A stretch of 64,000 bases of DNA from the NCBI RefSeq assembly GCF_019890935.1, contig NZ_CP082333.1:1080001-1144000 (forward strand). The letters run 5' to 3'. The position numbers and the translations under genes were made by a program. Positions 1 to 9,319 of this stretch are shown one piece after another. The stretch is from Exiguobacterium acetylicum. GTDB taxonomy: Bacteria; Bacillota; Bacilli; Exiguobacteriales; Exiguobacteriaceae. The notes under the pieces are model-generated. The model had not been told where the DNA came from, searched no databases, and saw only the letters and a list, made by a program, of their open reading frames with translations. Each line of letters begins with the position of its first letter. Within the stretch, counting starts at the first letter, position 1.

Positions 1-4
1 ATTT

Positions 5-36
5 AGACTGTTCGTCATACCGAACAGTCTTTTCTT
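5..36 (+). terminator. Intrinsic terminator of upstream gene
   Basis: A perfect 10-bp stem (5-14 with 21-30) around a 6-nt loop is followed by a T-rich tract to about 36. It lies just upstream of cinA, so it most likely ends the gene before the window (pgsA in many Bacillales, which is inference). Confidence 0.85.
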
Positions 37-62
37 ATACTTCAAGAAGGTGAGGAATCAAC

Positions 63-1295
63 ATGAAAGCAGAAATCATCGCAGTCGGAAGCGAACTTCT
101 CCTTGGGGAAATCGCGAACACGAATGCACAGTACCTTTCCGAATGGTTAGCAAGTGCCGGAATTGACGTTCATTATCATACAGTCGTTGGTGACAATCGC
201 GAACGGATGCAAGAAACATTCCGTCAGGCACAACAGCGGGCGGATCTCCTTGTCATCACAGGAGGTCTTGGACCAACGGAAGACGATTTGACGAAAGAGG
301 TGCTCGCTGATCTCCTCGGACGTGATCTCGTCCTTGATCAAGCGGCGTACGAGCGAATCGAAGGGTTTTTAAAGACACGTCAACGGGAGATGACGATCAA
401 CGAACGAAAACAAGCTCTCGTCATCGATGGTGCGACGGTTTTACGTAACGATGCCGGGCTTGCACCGGGTATGTCGGTCCAGACGGAGCATCACCAATAT
501 ATCGTCTTACCCGGTGTGCCGCGCGAGATGAAGCAAATCCTCAAAGATCACTTTAGCCATCTATTCGGTCAAGAAACGATTCGTTCTCGGACGTTACGAT
601 TTTTTGGAATCGGGGAATCGGCTTTAAACGACCGTCTAGAAACGTTGATTAAAGAAGCGACAAATCCATCGGTTGCACCGTATGCGGAGCTTGCTGAAGT
701 CCGGTTGCGCCTGACGGCTAAAGCACTCGATCAACAGGAAGCTGATCGTATGCTCGATGAACTCGAACAACACGTCCTTGCTGAAGTCGGCATGTACTTT
801 TATGGATATGGGGAGACGAGTCTGCCGGAAGTCGTCCTAAAACGGTATCAAGAAGCAGGATTGACACTTTCGCTCGCCGAATCACTGACGGGAGGAGCTG
901 TCGCGAGTGGTCTCGTTGATGTCAGCGGTGCGAGTCAAGTGTTGCGCGGGAGCGCAGTCGTCTATGATGATGCAGCGAAGCAAGCCGTGTTATCGGTACC
1001 AGAGGATTTATTACGAGAGCATACTGCTGTCAGTAAAGAGGTCGCGATTGCGATGGCTGAAGGGGCACGAGAACTGTATCAATCCGATATCGCTGTCGCC
1101 TTGACGGGGGAAGCAGGTCCGACGAGCAACAGTGGAAAAGTGGTCGGAACGGTCTATTGTGCTGTTGCGGACGCACATGGAACACGAATCGTCGAATGGC
1201 AATATCCATCGTTCGACAGAGGTATGATTCGACTGCGCGCCGTCAAGGATACCTATTTCCTTCTACTGAAACATCTCGAAAAAGCACCAGAGTGA
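63..1295 (+). CDS. cinA: CinA family protein (competence/damage-inducible)
   Basis: The 410-residue product has the usual CinA length and two domains. The N-terminal molybdopterin-binding-like domain (about 1-170) carries [13 protein letters not shown] and the [10 protein letters not shown] motif. The C-terminal PncC-like amidohydrolase domain (about 255-405) carries SLAESLTGG near residues 269-277 and LTGEAGP. In this family the C-terminal domain deamidates nicotinamide mononucleotide for pyridine nucleotide salvage. The ATG follows AAGAAGGTGAGG at a good distance. It precedes recA, as in many Firmicutes, but recA has its own promoter in the 111-bp gap. Confidence 0.95.
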   Translation: MKAEIIAVGSELLLGEIANTNAQYLSEWLASAGIDVHYHTVVGDNRERMQETFRQAQQRADLLVITGGLGPTEDDLTKEVLADLLGRDLVLDQAAYERIEGFLKTRQREMTINERKQALVIDGATVLRNDAGLAPGMSVQTEHHQYIVLPGVPREMKQILKDHFSHLFGQETIRSRTLRFFGIGESALNDRLETLIKEATNPSVAPYAELAEVRLRLTAKALDQQEADRMLDELEQHVLAEVGMYFYGYGETSLPEVVLKRYQEAGLTLSLAESLTGGAVASGLVDVSGASQVLRGSAVVYDDAAKQAVLSVPEDLLREHTAVSKEVAIAMAEGARELYQSDIAVALTGEAGPTSNSGKVVGTVYCAVADAHGTRIVEWQYPSFDRGMIRLRAVKDTYFLLLKHLEKAPE

Positions 1296-1320
1296 GAAAA
1301 ATGATCAAAGTGTAAGTATG

Positions 1321-1334
1321 CGAATAAATGTTCG
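1321..1334 (+). promoter_or_regulatory. LexA (SOS) box of recA
   Basis: The 14-mer CGAATAAATGTTCG is a near-palindrome matching 12 of 14 positions of the Bacillus LexA consensus CGAACRNRYGTTYC. It sits 8 bp upstream of the recA -35 hexamer, where a repressor could block polymerase. Confidence 0.85.
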
Positions 1335-1342
1335 TAAAATGC

Positions 1343-1371
1343 TTGTCATTCGGTCTCAAAAGAAGTACAAT
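1343..1371 (+). promoter_or_regulatory. Sigma-A promoter of recA
   Basis: TTGTCA at 1343-1348 and TACAAT at 1366-1371 are separated by 17 bp. This gives a start near 1378 and a short leader that holds the recA ribosome site AAAGGAGG at 1391-1398. Confidence 0.85.
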
Positions 1372-1406
1372 AATCTCAGTAAGATAATTAAAAGGAGGCC
1401 TGCTAC

Positions 1407-2450
1407 GTGAGTGATCGTAAAGCAGCACTTGAGATGGCGTTACGCCAGATAGAGAAACAGTTCGGTAAAGGTTCTATCATGAAACTCGGAGAAAATGCGG
1501 ATCAGAAGGTATCAGTAATCTCTTCTGGATCGATTACATTAGATATTGCCCTAGGTGCAGGTGGATACCCACGTGGACGGGTCATCGAAGTATACGGACC
1601 TGAATCGTCAGGTAAAACAACGGTTGCGCTTCATGCAATCGCAGAAGTTCAAAAACAAGGCGGACAAGCAGCATTCATCGATGCGGAGCACGCGCTTGAT
1701 CCAGCATATGCAAACAAACTTGGTGTCAACATCGATGAACTCCTCTTGTCACAACCGGATACTGGGGAACAGGCACTTGAAATCGCGGAAGCACTCGTTC
1801 GTTCTGGTGCGGTCGATATTCTTGTCGTCGACTCTGTTGCGGCACTCGTACCAAAAGCAGAGATCGAGGGTGAGATGGGTGACTCACACGTTGGTCTTCA
1901 AGCACGTTTGATGAGCCAAGCGCTTCGTAAGTTGTCTGGTGCAACGAATAAATCGAAGACGATCGTCATTTTCATCAACCAAATCCGTGAAAAAATCGGT
2001 GTCATGTTCGGTAACCCGGAAACAACTCCAGGTGGTCGCGCACTCAAATTCTACTCGTCTGTACGTTTAGAAGTGCGTCGTGCAGAAGCGTTGAAAAACG
2101 GTACGGACGTCGTCGGTAACAAAACGAAGATTAAAGTCGTCAAAAACAAGATCGCACCTCCGTTCAAACAAGCGGAAGTTGATATCATGTACGGTCAAGG
2201 GATTTCGAAGGTCGGTGAGTTGATCGACATCGGAACAGACCTCGATATCGTTCAAAAGAGTGGTGCATGGTACTCGTACAACTCAGAGCGTCTCGGTCAA
2301 GGACGTGAGAACGCGAAGCAATACATGGTCGAGCATCCGGAAGTTGCAGCAGAGGTCGAACGTTTGATTCGTGAACACCACGGTCTCGTCGATCGCGAAG
2401 AGCCGGTTGATTTCGAAGCAGAACAACCAGAAGATCTATTTGCTGAATAA
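1407..2450 (+). CDS. recA: Recombinase RecA
   Basis: RecA binds single-stranded DNA, drives strand exchange and triggers LexA self-cleavage. The 347-residue product has Walker A GPESSGKT at residues 64-71, a Walker B-like [12 protein letters not shown] stretch, the loop L2 region [14 protein letters not shown], and the acidic C-terminal tail usual for RecA. The start is GTG at 1407, placed by AAAGGAGG at 1391-1398; no ATG lies close upstream in frame. A LexA box and a sigma-A promoter precede it and a perfect terminator follows, so it is probably monocistronic and SOS-inducible. No intein or interruption is seen. Confidence 0.99.
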   Translation: MSDRKAALEMALRQIEKQFGKGSIMKLGENADQKVSVISSGSITLDIALGAGGYPRGRVIEVYGPESSGKTTVALHAIAEVQKQGGQAAFIDAEHALDPAYANKLGVNIDELLLSQPDTGEQALEIAEALVRSGAVDILVVDSVAALVPKAEIEGEMGDSHVGLQARLMSQALRKLSGATNKSKTIVIFINQIREKIGVMFGNPETTPGGRALKFYSSVRLEVRRAEALKNGTDVVGNKTKIKVVKNKIAPPFKQAEVDIMYGQGISKVGELIDIGTDLDIVQKSGAWYSYNSERLGQGRENAKQYMVEHPEVAAEVERLIREHHGLVDREEPVDFEAEQPEDLFAE

Positions 2451-2459
2451 ACCGTTTTA

Positions 2460-2491
2460 GAGAGGATTCGCATGCGAATCCTCTCTTTTTT
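2460..2491 (+). terminator. recA intrinsic terminator
   Basis: A 26-bp perfect palindrome (GAGAGGATTCGCA and its complement) is followed by six T residues, 10 bp after the recA stop codon. Confidence 0.95.
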
Positions 2492-2534
2492 AGTGTAAAA
2501 GAGGAAAACAGTGGAATTCTTTCCCGTCCGTTCG

Positions 2535-2564
2535 TTGACAATGAACGAGTGCTATCCTTACAAT
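2535..2564 (+). promoter_or_regulatory. Probable rny promoter
   Basis: TTGACA at 2535-2540 and TACAAT at 2559-2564 are 18 bp apart. The inferred transcript starts near 2571, about 70 nt before the rny start codon. Confidence 0.7.
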
Positions 2565-2643
2565 ATAGATGTACGTTTTTTAGACAGCTTCGATGAAATA
2601 CCGAAATGAACTAAGAAACACCTTGCAAAGGGGAGGTGAACCC

Positions 2644-4206
2644 ATGAGTACACTGACTTGGATTGTCATACTTCTCCTCACTTTGCTGATCGCATTCATC
2701 GTAGGCTACTTCTTGCGGAAATCGATTGCAGAAGCGAAAATTCAAGGCGCAGAAACGGAAGCGAACAAAATCGTCGAACGTGCGCGTGAATCGGCTGAGG
2801 CAACGAAAAAAGAAGCAGTACTCGAAGCGAAAGATGAAGCATTCAAACTTCGTAACGAAGTGGAAAAAGAATTGCGTGAACGTCGCCAAGAGCTAGCGAA
2901 ACAAGAAGCCCGGTTGCTCCAGAAAGAAGAGACACTCGATCGCCGTGTTGACGCTATCGACCGTAAGGAAGATCAAATCAATACACGTGATGCAGAGATC
3001 GCGAAACGGAAGCATCAAGCTGAAGAACTAGAGCGCAAAGTAGAGGACCTGTATGAACAGGGACGTCAAGAGCTTGTCCGCGTCGCGAATTTATCGCAAG
3101 ACGAGGCAAGAACGATCATCATGGATGAGACGAAACAGGCTGCTTTACATGACGCAGCCATTCTTCAAAAAGAAATCGAACAAAAAGCAAAAGAAGAAGC
3201 CGACAAGAAAGCACGTAACATCTTGTCACTTGCGATTCAACGGTTCGCCGCTGAACATATCGCAGAGACGACTGTATCGGTCGTCAACTTACCGAACGAT
3301 GAGATGAAAGGTCGGATCATCGGACGGGAAGGCCGCAACATCCGTACGCTCGAGACCTTGACTGGGATCGACTTGATCATCGATGATACGCCGGAAGCCG
3401 TCATTTTGTCTGGTTTTGACCCAATTCGTCGCGAAGTCGCTAAAATGGCGCTCGAGAAATTGGTTCAGGATGGTCGGATTCACCCGGCCCGTATTGAAGA
3501 GATGGTCGACAAATCCCGTCGTGAAGTCGACGAGCGGATTCGAGAAATCGGGGAAGAAGCGACGTATGATGTCGGAATCCACGGCATTCATCCGGACCTT
3601 GTCAAAATTCTCGGTCGCTTGAAGTACCGTACGAGTTACGGACAGAACGTCCTGTATCACTCACTTGAGGTTGCCCACCTTGCAGGTATGATGGCAGCTG
3701 AACTTGGAGAAGATGTCACGCTTGCGAAGCGTGCGGGTCTTCTGCATGATATCGGGAAAGCGATCGACCACGAAGTCGAAGGCAGTCACGTTGAGATCGG
3801 AGTCGAGCTGGGTACGAAGTACAAAGAGCATCCAACCGTCATCAATGCGATCGCGTCCCACCACGGGGATACGGAAGCGACATCTGTCATTTCCGTCTTG
3901 GTTGCAGCTGCGGATGCATTATCTGCTGCTCGTCCAGGTGCACGTCAAGAGACACTCGAAAGTTATATCCGCCGTCTCGAACGCCTCGAGGAAATCTCGG
4001 AATCGTTCGACGGTGTCGAAAAATCATTTGCGATCCAAGCGGGTCGTGAAGTCCGTATCATCGTTCGACCTGATGTCGTCGATGATGTACTGGCTCACAA
4101 GATGGCGAGTGACATCCGGAAAAAAATCGAAGAAGAACTCGATTATCCGGGACACATCAAGGTCACGGTCATTCGGGAAACACGAGCAGTCGAATACGCG
4201 AAATAA
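2644..4206 (+). CDS. rny: Ribonuclease Y
   Basis: RNase Y is the membrane-anchored endoribonuclease that starts mRNA decay in Firmicutes and partners the RicA-RicF-RicT complex. The 520-residue protein has one N-terminal transmembrane helix (about 5-25), a long charged coiled coil (about 30-200), a KH domain with [15 protein letters not shown], and an HD domain with [10 protein letters not shown] and SHHGD. The ATG at 2644 follows AAAGGGGAGGTGAACCC. An in-frame ATG at 2593 would add 17 polar residues before the membrane helix and lacks this site, so it was not used. Its partner gene ricA lies 12 kb downstream. Confidence 0.97.
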   Translation: MSTLTWIVILLLTLLIAFIVGYFLRKSIAEAKIQGAETEANKIVERARESAEATKKEAVLEAKDEAFKLRNEVEKELRERRQELAKQEARLLQKEETLDRRVDAIDRKEDQINTRDAEIAKRKHQAEELERKVEDLYEQGRQELVRVANLSQDEARTIIMDETKQAALHDAAILQKEIEQKAKEEADKKARNILSLAIQRFAAEHIAETTVSVVNLPNDEMKGRIIGREGRNIRTLETLTGIDLIIDDTPEAVILSGFDPIRREVAKMALEKLVQDGRIHPARIEEMVDKSRREVDERIREIGEEATYDVGIHGIHPDLVKILGRLKYRTSYGQNVLYHSLEVAHLAGMMAAELGEDVTLAKRAGLLHDIGKAIDHEVEGSHVEIGVELGTKYKEHPTVINAIASHHGDTEATSVISVLVAAADALSAARPGARQETLESYIRRLERLEEISESFDGVEKSFAIQAGREVRIIVRPDVVDDVLAHKMASDIRKKIEEELDYPGHIKVTVIRETRAVEYAK

Positions 4207-4210
4207 GTGG

Positions 4211-4236
4211 AGTGGCGGGCGACCGCCACTTTTTTT
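4211..4236 (+). terminator. Terminator-like hairpin between rny and ymdB
   Basis: AGTGGCGG pairs with CCGCCACT around GCGA, followed by seven T residues. It is a good intrinsic terminator, yet the next gene starts 20 bp later with no promoter visible between. It may be leaky and set the rny to ymdB ratio. Confidence 0.8.
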
Positions 4237-4255
4237 AATGAACGGAGGAACAGCA

Positions 4256-5050
4256 ATGAAGATTTTATTCATCGGAGACGTCGTCGGTGCACCCGGTCGA
4301 CATATCCTACAACAATTCACAGCACGCTTGAAAGCGAAGTACAACCCGAACGTCATGCTCGTCAACGGCGAAAACGCAGCACACGGACGCGGCATCACGA
4401 AGTCGATCTATCATCAATTCCTTGAACTCGGATTCCATGGGATCACGATGGGGAACCACACGTTTGATAACCGCGACATCTTTGACTGGATCGACGACGC
4501 GGATCGAATCGTCCGTCCGGCGAACTATCCGGAAGGTACGCCAGGTCGTGGGATGATGATCGTCAAAGCAGGTAATAAAAAGATTGCCGTCATCAACGTC
4601 CAAGGAACGGTCTTCTTACCACCACTCGGTGACCCGTTCCGTACCGTCGATGCACTGATTGCGGAAGTCGAAGGGAAAGTCGATGCCATCTTCGTTGATG
4701 TCCATGCGGAAGCAACGAGTGAGAAAATTGCGATGGGCTATCACCTCGACGGTCGAGTACAAGCTGTCGTCGGCACACATACGCACGTCCAGACAGCAGA
4801 TGAGCGTGTCCTTGACGGAGGAACGGCTTACATCACGGATGTCGGGATGACAGGTCCGCTGAACGGCGTGCTCGGAATGCGCCAGGAAGATGTCCTGCGA
4901 AAATTCAAGACACAGCTCCCAACACGGTTTGAAGTTGCCGAAGGACGGGAACAACTTAATGGAGTCTTGATTCATATCGATGACACAACCAAAAAAGCAA
5001 CGAAGATTGAACGGATTCATCTGACGGATCAGTCAGTATTCTTCGACTGA
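4256..5050 (+). CDS. ymdB: YmdB cyclic-nucleotide/metallophosphoesterase
   Basis: The 264-residue protein belongs to the YmdB (TIGR00282) family of calcineurin-like phosphoesterases. In B. subtilis YmdB hydrolyses 2',3'-cyclic nucleotides and affects biofilm and sporulation decisions. Metal-site motifs are visible in order: GDVVGAPGR near the N-terminus, NGENAAHGRG, GNHTFDN and GTHTHVQTAD. The ATG at 4256 follows AACGGAGGAACAGC. The reading frame stays open far upstream inside rny, but that part is an overlap shadow. The rny-ymdB-spoVS order is standard for Bacillales. Confidence 0.95.
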   Translation: MKILFIGDVVGAPGRHILQQFTARLKAKYNPNVMLVNGENAAHGRGITKSIYHQFLELGFHGITMGNHTFDNRDIFDWIDDADRIVRPANYPEGTPGRGMMIVKAGNKKIAVINVQGTVFLPPLGDPFRTVDALIAEVEGKVDAIFVDVHAEATSEKIAMGYHLDGRVQAVVGTHTHVQTADERVLDGGTAYITDVGMTGPLNGVLGMRQEDVLRKFKTQLPTRFEVAEGREQLNGVLIHIDDTTKKATKIERIHLTDQSVFFD

Positions 5051-5079
5051 TTGCCATTTCTGGATGGGGAGGTACACGC

Positions 5080-5340
5080 ATGGACGTCCTGAAAGTATCA
5101 GCTAAGTCGAATCCAAACGCGGTAGCAGGTGCACTCGCGGGTGTCATTCGAGAGAGAGGTTCCGTCGAGATTCAGGCCATTGGTGCGGGAGCGCTCAATC
5201 AGTCTGTCAAAGCCGTCGCCATCGCACGCGGATTCGTGGCGCCTTCTGGCATCGACTTGATTTGTATTCCAGCCTTCACAGACATTTTGATTGATGGGGA
5301 AGAGAGAACCGCCATCAAACTCATCATCGAACCACGATGA
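5080..5340 (+). CDS. spoVS: Stage V sporulation protein S
   Basis: An 86-residue Alba-like protein with the family start MDVLKVSAKSNPNAVAGALA and a GAGALNQSVKAVAIARGF core. The ATG follows GGGGAGGTACACGC and lies 29 bp after ymdB, so the genes probably share a transcript. In Bacillus SpoVS is needed for spore coat and septum steps. Here cotE, its usual neighbour further on, is absent and Exiguobacterium is regarded as non-sporulating, so a wider role in nucleic-acid binding is likely (inference). Confidence 0.95.
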   Translation: MDVLKVSAKSNPNAVAGALAGVIRERGSVEIQAIGAGALNQSVKAVAIARGFVAPSGIDLICIPAFTDILIDGEERTAIKLIIEPR

Positions 5341-5369
5341 CGAATTGGACATAGGTCCTATTTGCAAGT

Positions 5370-5404
5370 AGACCATTTACTCGACTGGAGTAGATGGTCT
5401 TTTT
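5370..5404 (+). terminator. Terminator after spoVS
   Basis: AGACCAT and ATGGTCT arms, extended inward by TACTC and GAGTA with one mismatch, enclose a short loop and are followed by a run of T. It ends the rny-ymdB-spoVS unit. Confidence 0.8.
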
Positions 5405-5446
5405 GCTGCGTCCGTGAAATTTTCTCACCTTTCCACCGAGGGAGCA

Positions 5447-5475
5447 TTGTACTACTTCCGGTAAATCGGTATCAT
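5447..5475 (+). promoter_or_regulatory. Probable korAB promoter
   Basis: TTGTAC at 5447-5452 and TATCAT at 5470-5475 are 17 bp apart, about 50 bp upstream of the korA start codon. Confidence 0.6.
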
Positions 5476-5529
5476 GAGGGAGGATAGAGAGAACTATCAT
5501 TTCAGGGGACAGAGAAGGAGCGAACGTCG

Positions 5530-7278
5530 ATGTATAATCAGTTATCATGGAAAGTTGGCGGTCAGCAGGGAGAAGGGATCGAATCAACAGGCGAAATCTT
5601 TGCGATTGCCTTGAATCGACTCGGCTATTACCTGTATGGTTACCGTCACTTTTCGTCACGTATCAAGGGAGGACATACGAACAATAAGATTCGTGTCGCG
5701 ACACAGGAAGTCCGGACGATTTCCGATGATCTCGATATTTTAGTCGCATTCGATCAAGAGACGATCGATGTTAACTTCCATGAATTGCGTCAAGGTGCCA
5801 TCATCATCGCGGATGCGAAATTCAATCCGACGAATCCAGACGAAGCACGCGCTTCCTTGTATGCGATTCCATTTACGGAGATCGCAGCTGATCTCGGTAC
5901 GGCTTTGATGAAGAACATGGTCGCGATCGGCGCATCGAGCGCGATTCTCGGCATTGCACCGGAGCGTTTCCAAGCCGTCGTCGAACAGATTTTCGGTCGA
6001 AAAGGTCCAGACATGGTCGAGAAAAACTTAGCAGCGATTCGTGAAGGTGCAGCAGCGTTCGAAGCACTCGCAGGAGAGGGCGAACGGTTCGTCTTGGAAC
6101 CGGCGGACGGAAAACAACGGATGTTCATGATCGGAAACGATGCGATCGCGCTTGGTGCGATTGCCGGTGGGGCGCGTCTGATGGCAGCTTACCCGATCAC
6201 ACCATCATCTGAGATCATGGAATACTTAATCAAGAAACTGCCGCAGTTCGGCGGAACGGTCGTCCAGACGGAAGACGAGCTGGCAGCAGTCACGATGGCA
6301 ATCGGGGCGAACTATGCAGGTGTCCGTGCTTTGACAGCATCTGCTGGGCCAGGATTGTCATTGATGGCGGAAGCGATCGGGTTATCCGGGATGACGGAAA
6401 CACCGCTCGTGATCGTCGATACACAACGGGGTGGTCCGTCAACCGGTCTACCGACGAAACAGGAACAGTCTGACTTGATGGCGATGATCTACAGCACGCA
6501 TGGTGAGATTCCGAAAGTCGTACTTGCACCGTCAACGGTCGAAGAAGCGTTCTACGATGCAGCAGAGGCATTCAATATCGCAGAGGAATACCAATGTCCT
6601 GTCATTCTCTTGACGGATTTGATGCTGTCGCTCGGAAAACAATCGGTTGAGCCACCGGATATGTCACGCGTTGAGATCCGTCGCGGGAAGTTGATCCAGG
6701 AAGACTTACCGGAACTTGAAGGAAAAGCGTACTTCAAACGCTACGAAGTGACGGAAGATGGGATCAGCCCACGTGTCATTCCAGGCGTCAAGCACGGGAT
6801 TCATCATGTAACGGGTGTTGAACACAATGAGGAAGGGCGTCCGTCGGAAGCGACGAAGAACCGAGTCGATCAGATGACGAAGCGACTTCGGAAGCTGAAC
6901 ACGTTCCGCTTACAGGATGCCGTTCTCGTAACGGAGCATCATGCAGAACCGGATATCTTATTCGTCGGTTTCAACTCGACACGTGGAACGATCGAAGAGA
7001 TCATGCCACGACTCGAAGCACAAGGAATTAAGGTTGATCACTTGCATATCCGTCAAGTCCATCCGTTCCCAAGTGAGCTCGTCACGCCGCACTTAGAGCG
7101 GGCAAAACGAGTCATCGTCGTTGAATACAACGCAACGGGACAACTGGCGAAGTTGATCCAGATGAACTGTGGACATGCATCGAAGATCGAGCATATCCTG
7201 AAATTCAATGGCGACCCGTTCTATCCAGCAGAGGTCGTCGAGCAGGTCGTAGGAGGGGTATATCATGGCAACCTTTAA
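5530..7278 (+). CDS. korA: 2-oxoacid:ferredoxin oxidoreductase, fused gamma-alpha subunit
   Basis: This 582-residue subunit fuses the gamma domain (about 1-190, with GGQQGEGIESTGEIFA) to the alpha pyrimidine-binding domain (from about 200, with AAYPITPSSEIMEYL and TASAGPGLSLMAEA). With KorB it oxidatively decarboxylates a 2-oxoacid, probably 2-oxoglutarate, to the acyl-CoA while reducing ferredoxin. Substrate choice cannot be read from sequence with certainty. The ATG follows AGAAGGAGCGAACGTCG, and a promoter lies 50 bp upstream. The last 14 bases overlap korB. In B. subtilis homologous genes are next to the same cluster, so the setting is ordinary. Confidence 0.93.
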   Translation: MYNQLSWKVGGQQGEGIESTGEIFAIALNRLGYYLYGYRHFSSRIKGGHTNNKIRVATQEVRTISDDLDILVAFDQETIDVNFHELRQGAIIIADAKFNPTNPDEARASLYAIPFTEIAADLGTALMKNMVAIGASSAILGIAPERFQAVVEQIFGRKGPDMVEKNLAAIREGAAAFEALAGEGERFVLEPADGKQRMFMIGNDAIALGAIAGGARLMAAYPITPSSEIMEYLIKKLPQFGGTVVQTEDELAAVTMAIGANYAGVRALTASAGPGLSLMAEAIGLSGMTETPLVIVDTQRGGPSTGLPTKQEQSDLMAMIYSTHGEIPKVVLAPSTVEEAFYDAAEAFNIAEEYQCPVILLTDLMLSLGKQSVEPPDMSRVEIRRGKLIQEDLPELEGKAYFKRYEVTEDGISPRVIPGVKHGIHHVTGVEHNEEGRPSEATKNRVDQMTKRLRKLNTFRLQDAVLVTEHHAEPDILFVGFNSTRGTIEEIMPRLEAQGIKVDHLHIRQVHPFPSELVTPHLERAKRVIVVEYNATGQLAKLIQMNCGHASKIEHILKFNGDPFYPAEVVEQVVGGVYHGNL

Positions 7279-8131
7279 AGATTTTAGAAATGATGTCAAA
7301 CCAAACTGGTGTCCAGGGTGTGGAGACTTCTCGATTCAAGCAGCAATTCAGCGTGCTGTCGCGAACGTCGGGCTCGAACCAGAAGAGTTGGCATTGATTT
7401 CCGGAATCGGCTGTTCTGGTCGGATTTCCGGTTATATCAATACGTATGGCTTCCACGGCGTTCATGGACGGTCTCTTCCGATTGCCCAAGGTGTTAAGAT
7501 GGCGAACCGCGAATTGACGGTCATCGCGTCTGGTGGCGACGGGGATGGATTTGCAATCGGCATGGGACATACGATTCATGCATTCAAGCGCAATGTCGAC
7601 ATGACGTATATCGTCATGGACAATCAGATTTACGGCTTGACGAAAGGACAGACGTCACCTACTTCTGCACCTGGATTCAAGACGAAATCGACGCCAAAAG
7701 GGTCGATCGAAAAGAGTGTTTCACCGGTTGAACTCGCCTTGACGGCAGGAGCGACGTTCGTTGCCCAAAGCTTCTCGAACGATTTGAAAGGCTTGACACA
7801 ATTGATCGAGCAAGCGACGGCACATAAAGGGTTTGCCTTCATCAACGTCTTCAGTCCGTGTGTTACGTTCAACAAGGTCAATACGTACGATTGGTTCAAA
7901 CAGAACTTGACGAAGCTGTCCGATATCGAAGGGTATGATCCGTCGAACTTGGATCTTGCGAAACAAACTGTTCATGCGCACGACGGACTCGTCATGGGAT
8001 TGATCTATCAGGATGAAACACGTCCTGATTACCAGTCGCAAATCGATGGGTATCAAGAATCGGGTCTTGCGTATGCGGATCTTGAGCTGAACGAAGAAAC
8101 ATTCGGTAAACTGGCAGCAGAATTCATGTAA
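7265..8131 (+). CDS. korB: 2-oxoacid:ferredoxin oxidoreductase beta subunit
   Basis: The 288-residue beta subunit binds thiamine diphosphate and works with KorA. It has NWCPGCGDFSIQ at the N-terminus, the GIGCSGRISGYIN loop, and the cofactor motif SGGDGDGFAIGMGH followed by VMDNQIYGLTKGQ. Its ATG lies inside the end of korA and is served by GTAGGAGGGGTATATC, so translation is probably coupled. No ferredoxin or delta subunit gene is adjacent, so a ferredoxin encoded elsewhere must accept the electrons. Confidence 0.94.
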   Translation: MATFKDFRNDVKPNWCPGCGDFSIQAAIQRAVANVGLEPEELALISGIGCSGRISGYINTYGFHGVHGRSLPIAQGVKMANRELTVIASGGDGDGFAIGMGHTIHAFKRNVDMTYIVMDNQIYGLTKGQTSPTSAPGFKTKSTPKGSIEKSVSPVELALTAGATFVAQSFSNDLKGLTQLIEQATAHKGFAFINVFSPCVTFNKVNTYDWFKQNLTKLSDIEGYDPSNLDLAKQTVHAHDGLVMGLIYQDETRPDYQSQIDGYQESGLAYADLELNEETFGKLAAEFM

Positions 8132-8230
8132 GATAGAGGAAAGATGTGTTTGGTTTTTTGGGGATGCTAAACATTTGGAAGTTCACCACATATAAAAAAA
8201 CGTGAGCTTCCGCGAAGGAGTCGGGGAAAG

Positions 8231-9319
8231 ATGACGAAATTAGTAACGACGGTAGAAGAGACGACAACGACGAAAACGATGCGCGCACTCGTCAAAGAAG
8301 AGCGCGGGTTTGGTGCAACACTGAAAGAAGTACCGGTACCCGTACCGAGTCGTGGGGAAGTCTTGATTCGAGTCGAGGCAACATCGATCTGTGGGACAGA
8401 CGTGCATATCTATGAGTGGGACGCTTGGGCAGCCTCGCGTGTCAATCCACCTTATGTCTTCGGTCACGAGTTCTCAGGCGAAGTCGTCGAACTCGGAGAA
8501 GGCACGAAACGCTTGAAGCTCGGTGATCGTGTCTCGGCGGAGACGCATATCGTTTGTCATCAATGTAAACAATGTCTTCGTGGACAATATCATATCTGTA
8601 AGAACACGAAGATCATCGGTGTCGATACACAAGGGTGTTTTGCGGAATACGTCGTCATGCCGGAAGAAAACCTTTGGGTCAACCCGGAAGATATGCCAGC
8701 AGGGATCGCTTCGATCCAAGAGCCGATGGGCAATGCCGTCCATACGGTACTCGCGAGCGATGTCAGTGCAAAAACGGTCGCAATCGTCGGTTGTGGTCCG
8801 ATTGGTCTGATGGCGGTCTCCGTCGCTAAAGCAGCTGGTGCGGCGGAAGTCGTTGCGATCGACGTCAATCCATATCGTCTTGAACTCGCGCGGACGATGG
8901 GGGCGGATGTCGTCATCGATTCACGTCATGACGATGTCTTGGAGCGGATCGAGCGCATGACGGACGGAGATGGAATTGATGTCGTCTGTGAGATGAGTGG
9001 TCATCCGGTTGCGATTCGTCAAGCCTTCGAGATGGTGACAGCAGGTGGAGACGTCAACATCCTCAGTCTGCCGGTCAAACCGGTTGAAATCGATTTGACG
9101 AACCACGTCGTCTTCAAAGGTGTCCGGGTCCAAGGGATCACCGGTCGGAAGATGTATGAGACATGGAGCCAGGTTTCTGCTTTCTTATCGAGCGGAAAAG
9201 TCGATGTCCGACCGTTAATCACACACACGTTGCCGCTCGAGCGGTTCGAAGAAGGATTTGAATTGATGCGTCAAGGGAAATGCGGGAAAGTCGTATTACA
9301 ACCAAGGGGGACGAATTAA
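8231..9319 (+). CDS. tdh: L-threonine 3-dehydrogenase
   Basis: A zinc-dependent medium-chain dehydrogenase that oxidises L-threonine to 2-amino-3-ketobutyrate with NAD. Visible are the catalytic zinc motif CGTDVHIYEWD and GHEFSGEV, the structural zinc site CHQCKQCLRGQYHIC (four Cys), and the Rossmann motif GCGPIGLMAVSVAKAAGA. At 362 residues it is about 15 longer than most relatives because of a Thr-rich N-terminal segment. A second ATG at 8279 would give the usual length, but AAGGAG and GGGGAAAG lie before 8231. It overlaps kbl by one base (TAATG), indicating coupled expression of both degradation steps. Confidence 0.96.
   Translation: MTKLVTTVEETTTTKTMRALVKEERGFGATLKEVPVPVPSRGEVLIRVEATSICGTDVHIYEWDAWAASRVNPPYVFGHEFSGEVVELGEGTKRLKLGDRVSAETHIVCHQCKQCLRGQYHICKNTKIIGVDTQGCFAEYVVMPEENLWVNPEDMPAGIASIQEPMGNAVHTVLASDVSAKTVAIVGCGPIGLMAVSVAKAAGAAEVVAIDVNPYRLELARTMGADVVIDSRHDDVLERIERMTDGDGIDVVCEMSGHPVAIRQAFEMVTAGGDVNILSLPVKPVEIDLTNHVVFKGVRVQGITGRKMYETWSQVSAFLSSGKVDVRPLITHTLPLERFEEGFELMRQGKCGKVVLQPRGTN

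Noticed and set aside
3704-4255. Long N-terminal extension of YmdB inside rny
   Set aside because: The frame is open but low in normal protein character, with the rny reading frame clearly coding; YmdB starts at 4256 with its own ribosome site.
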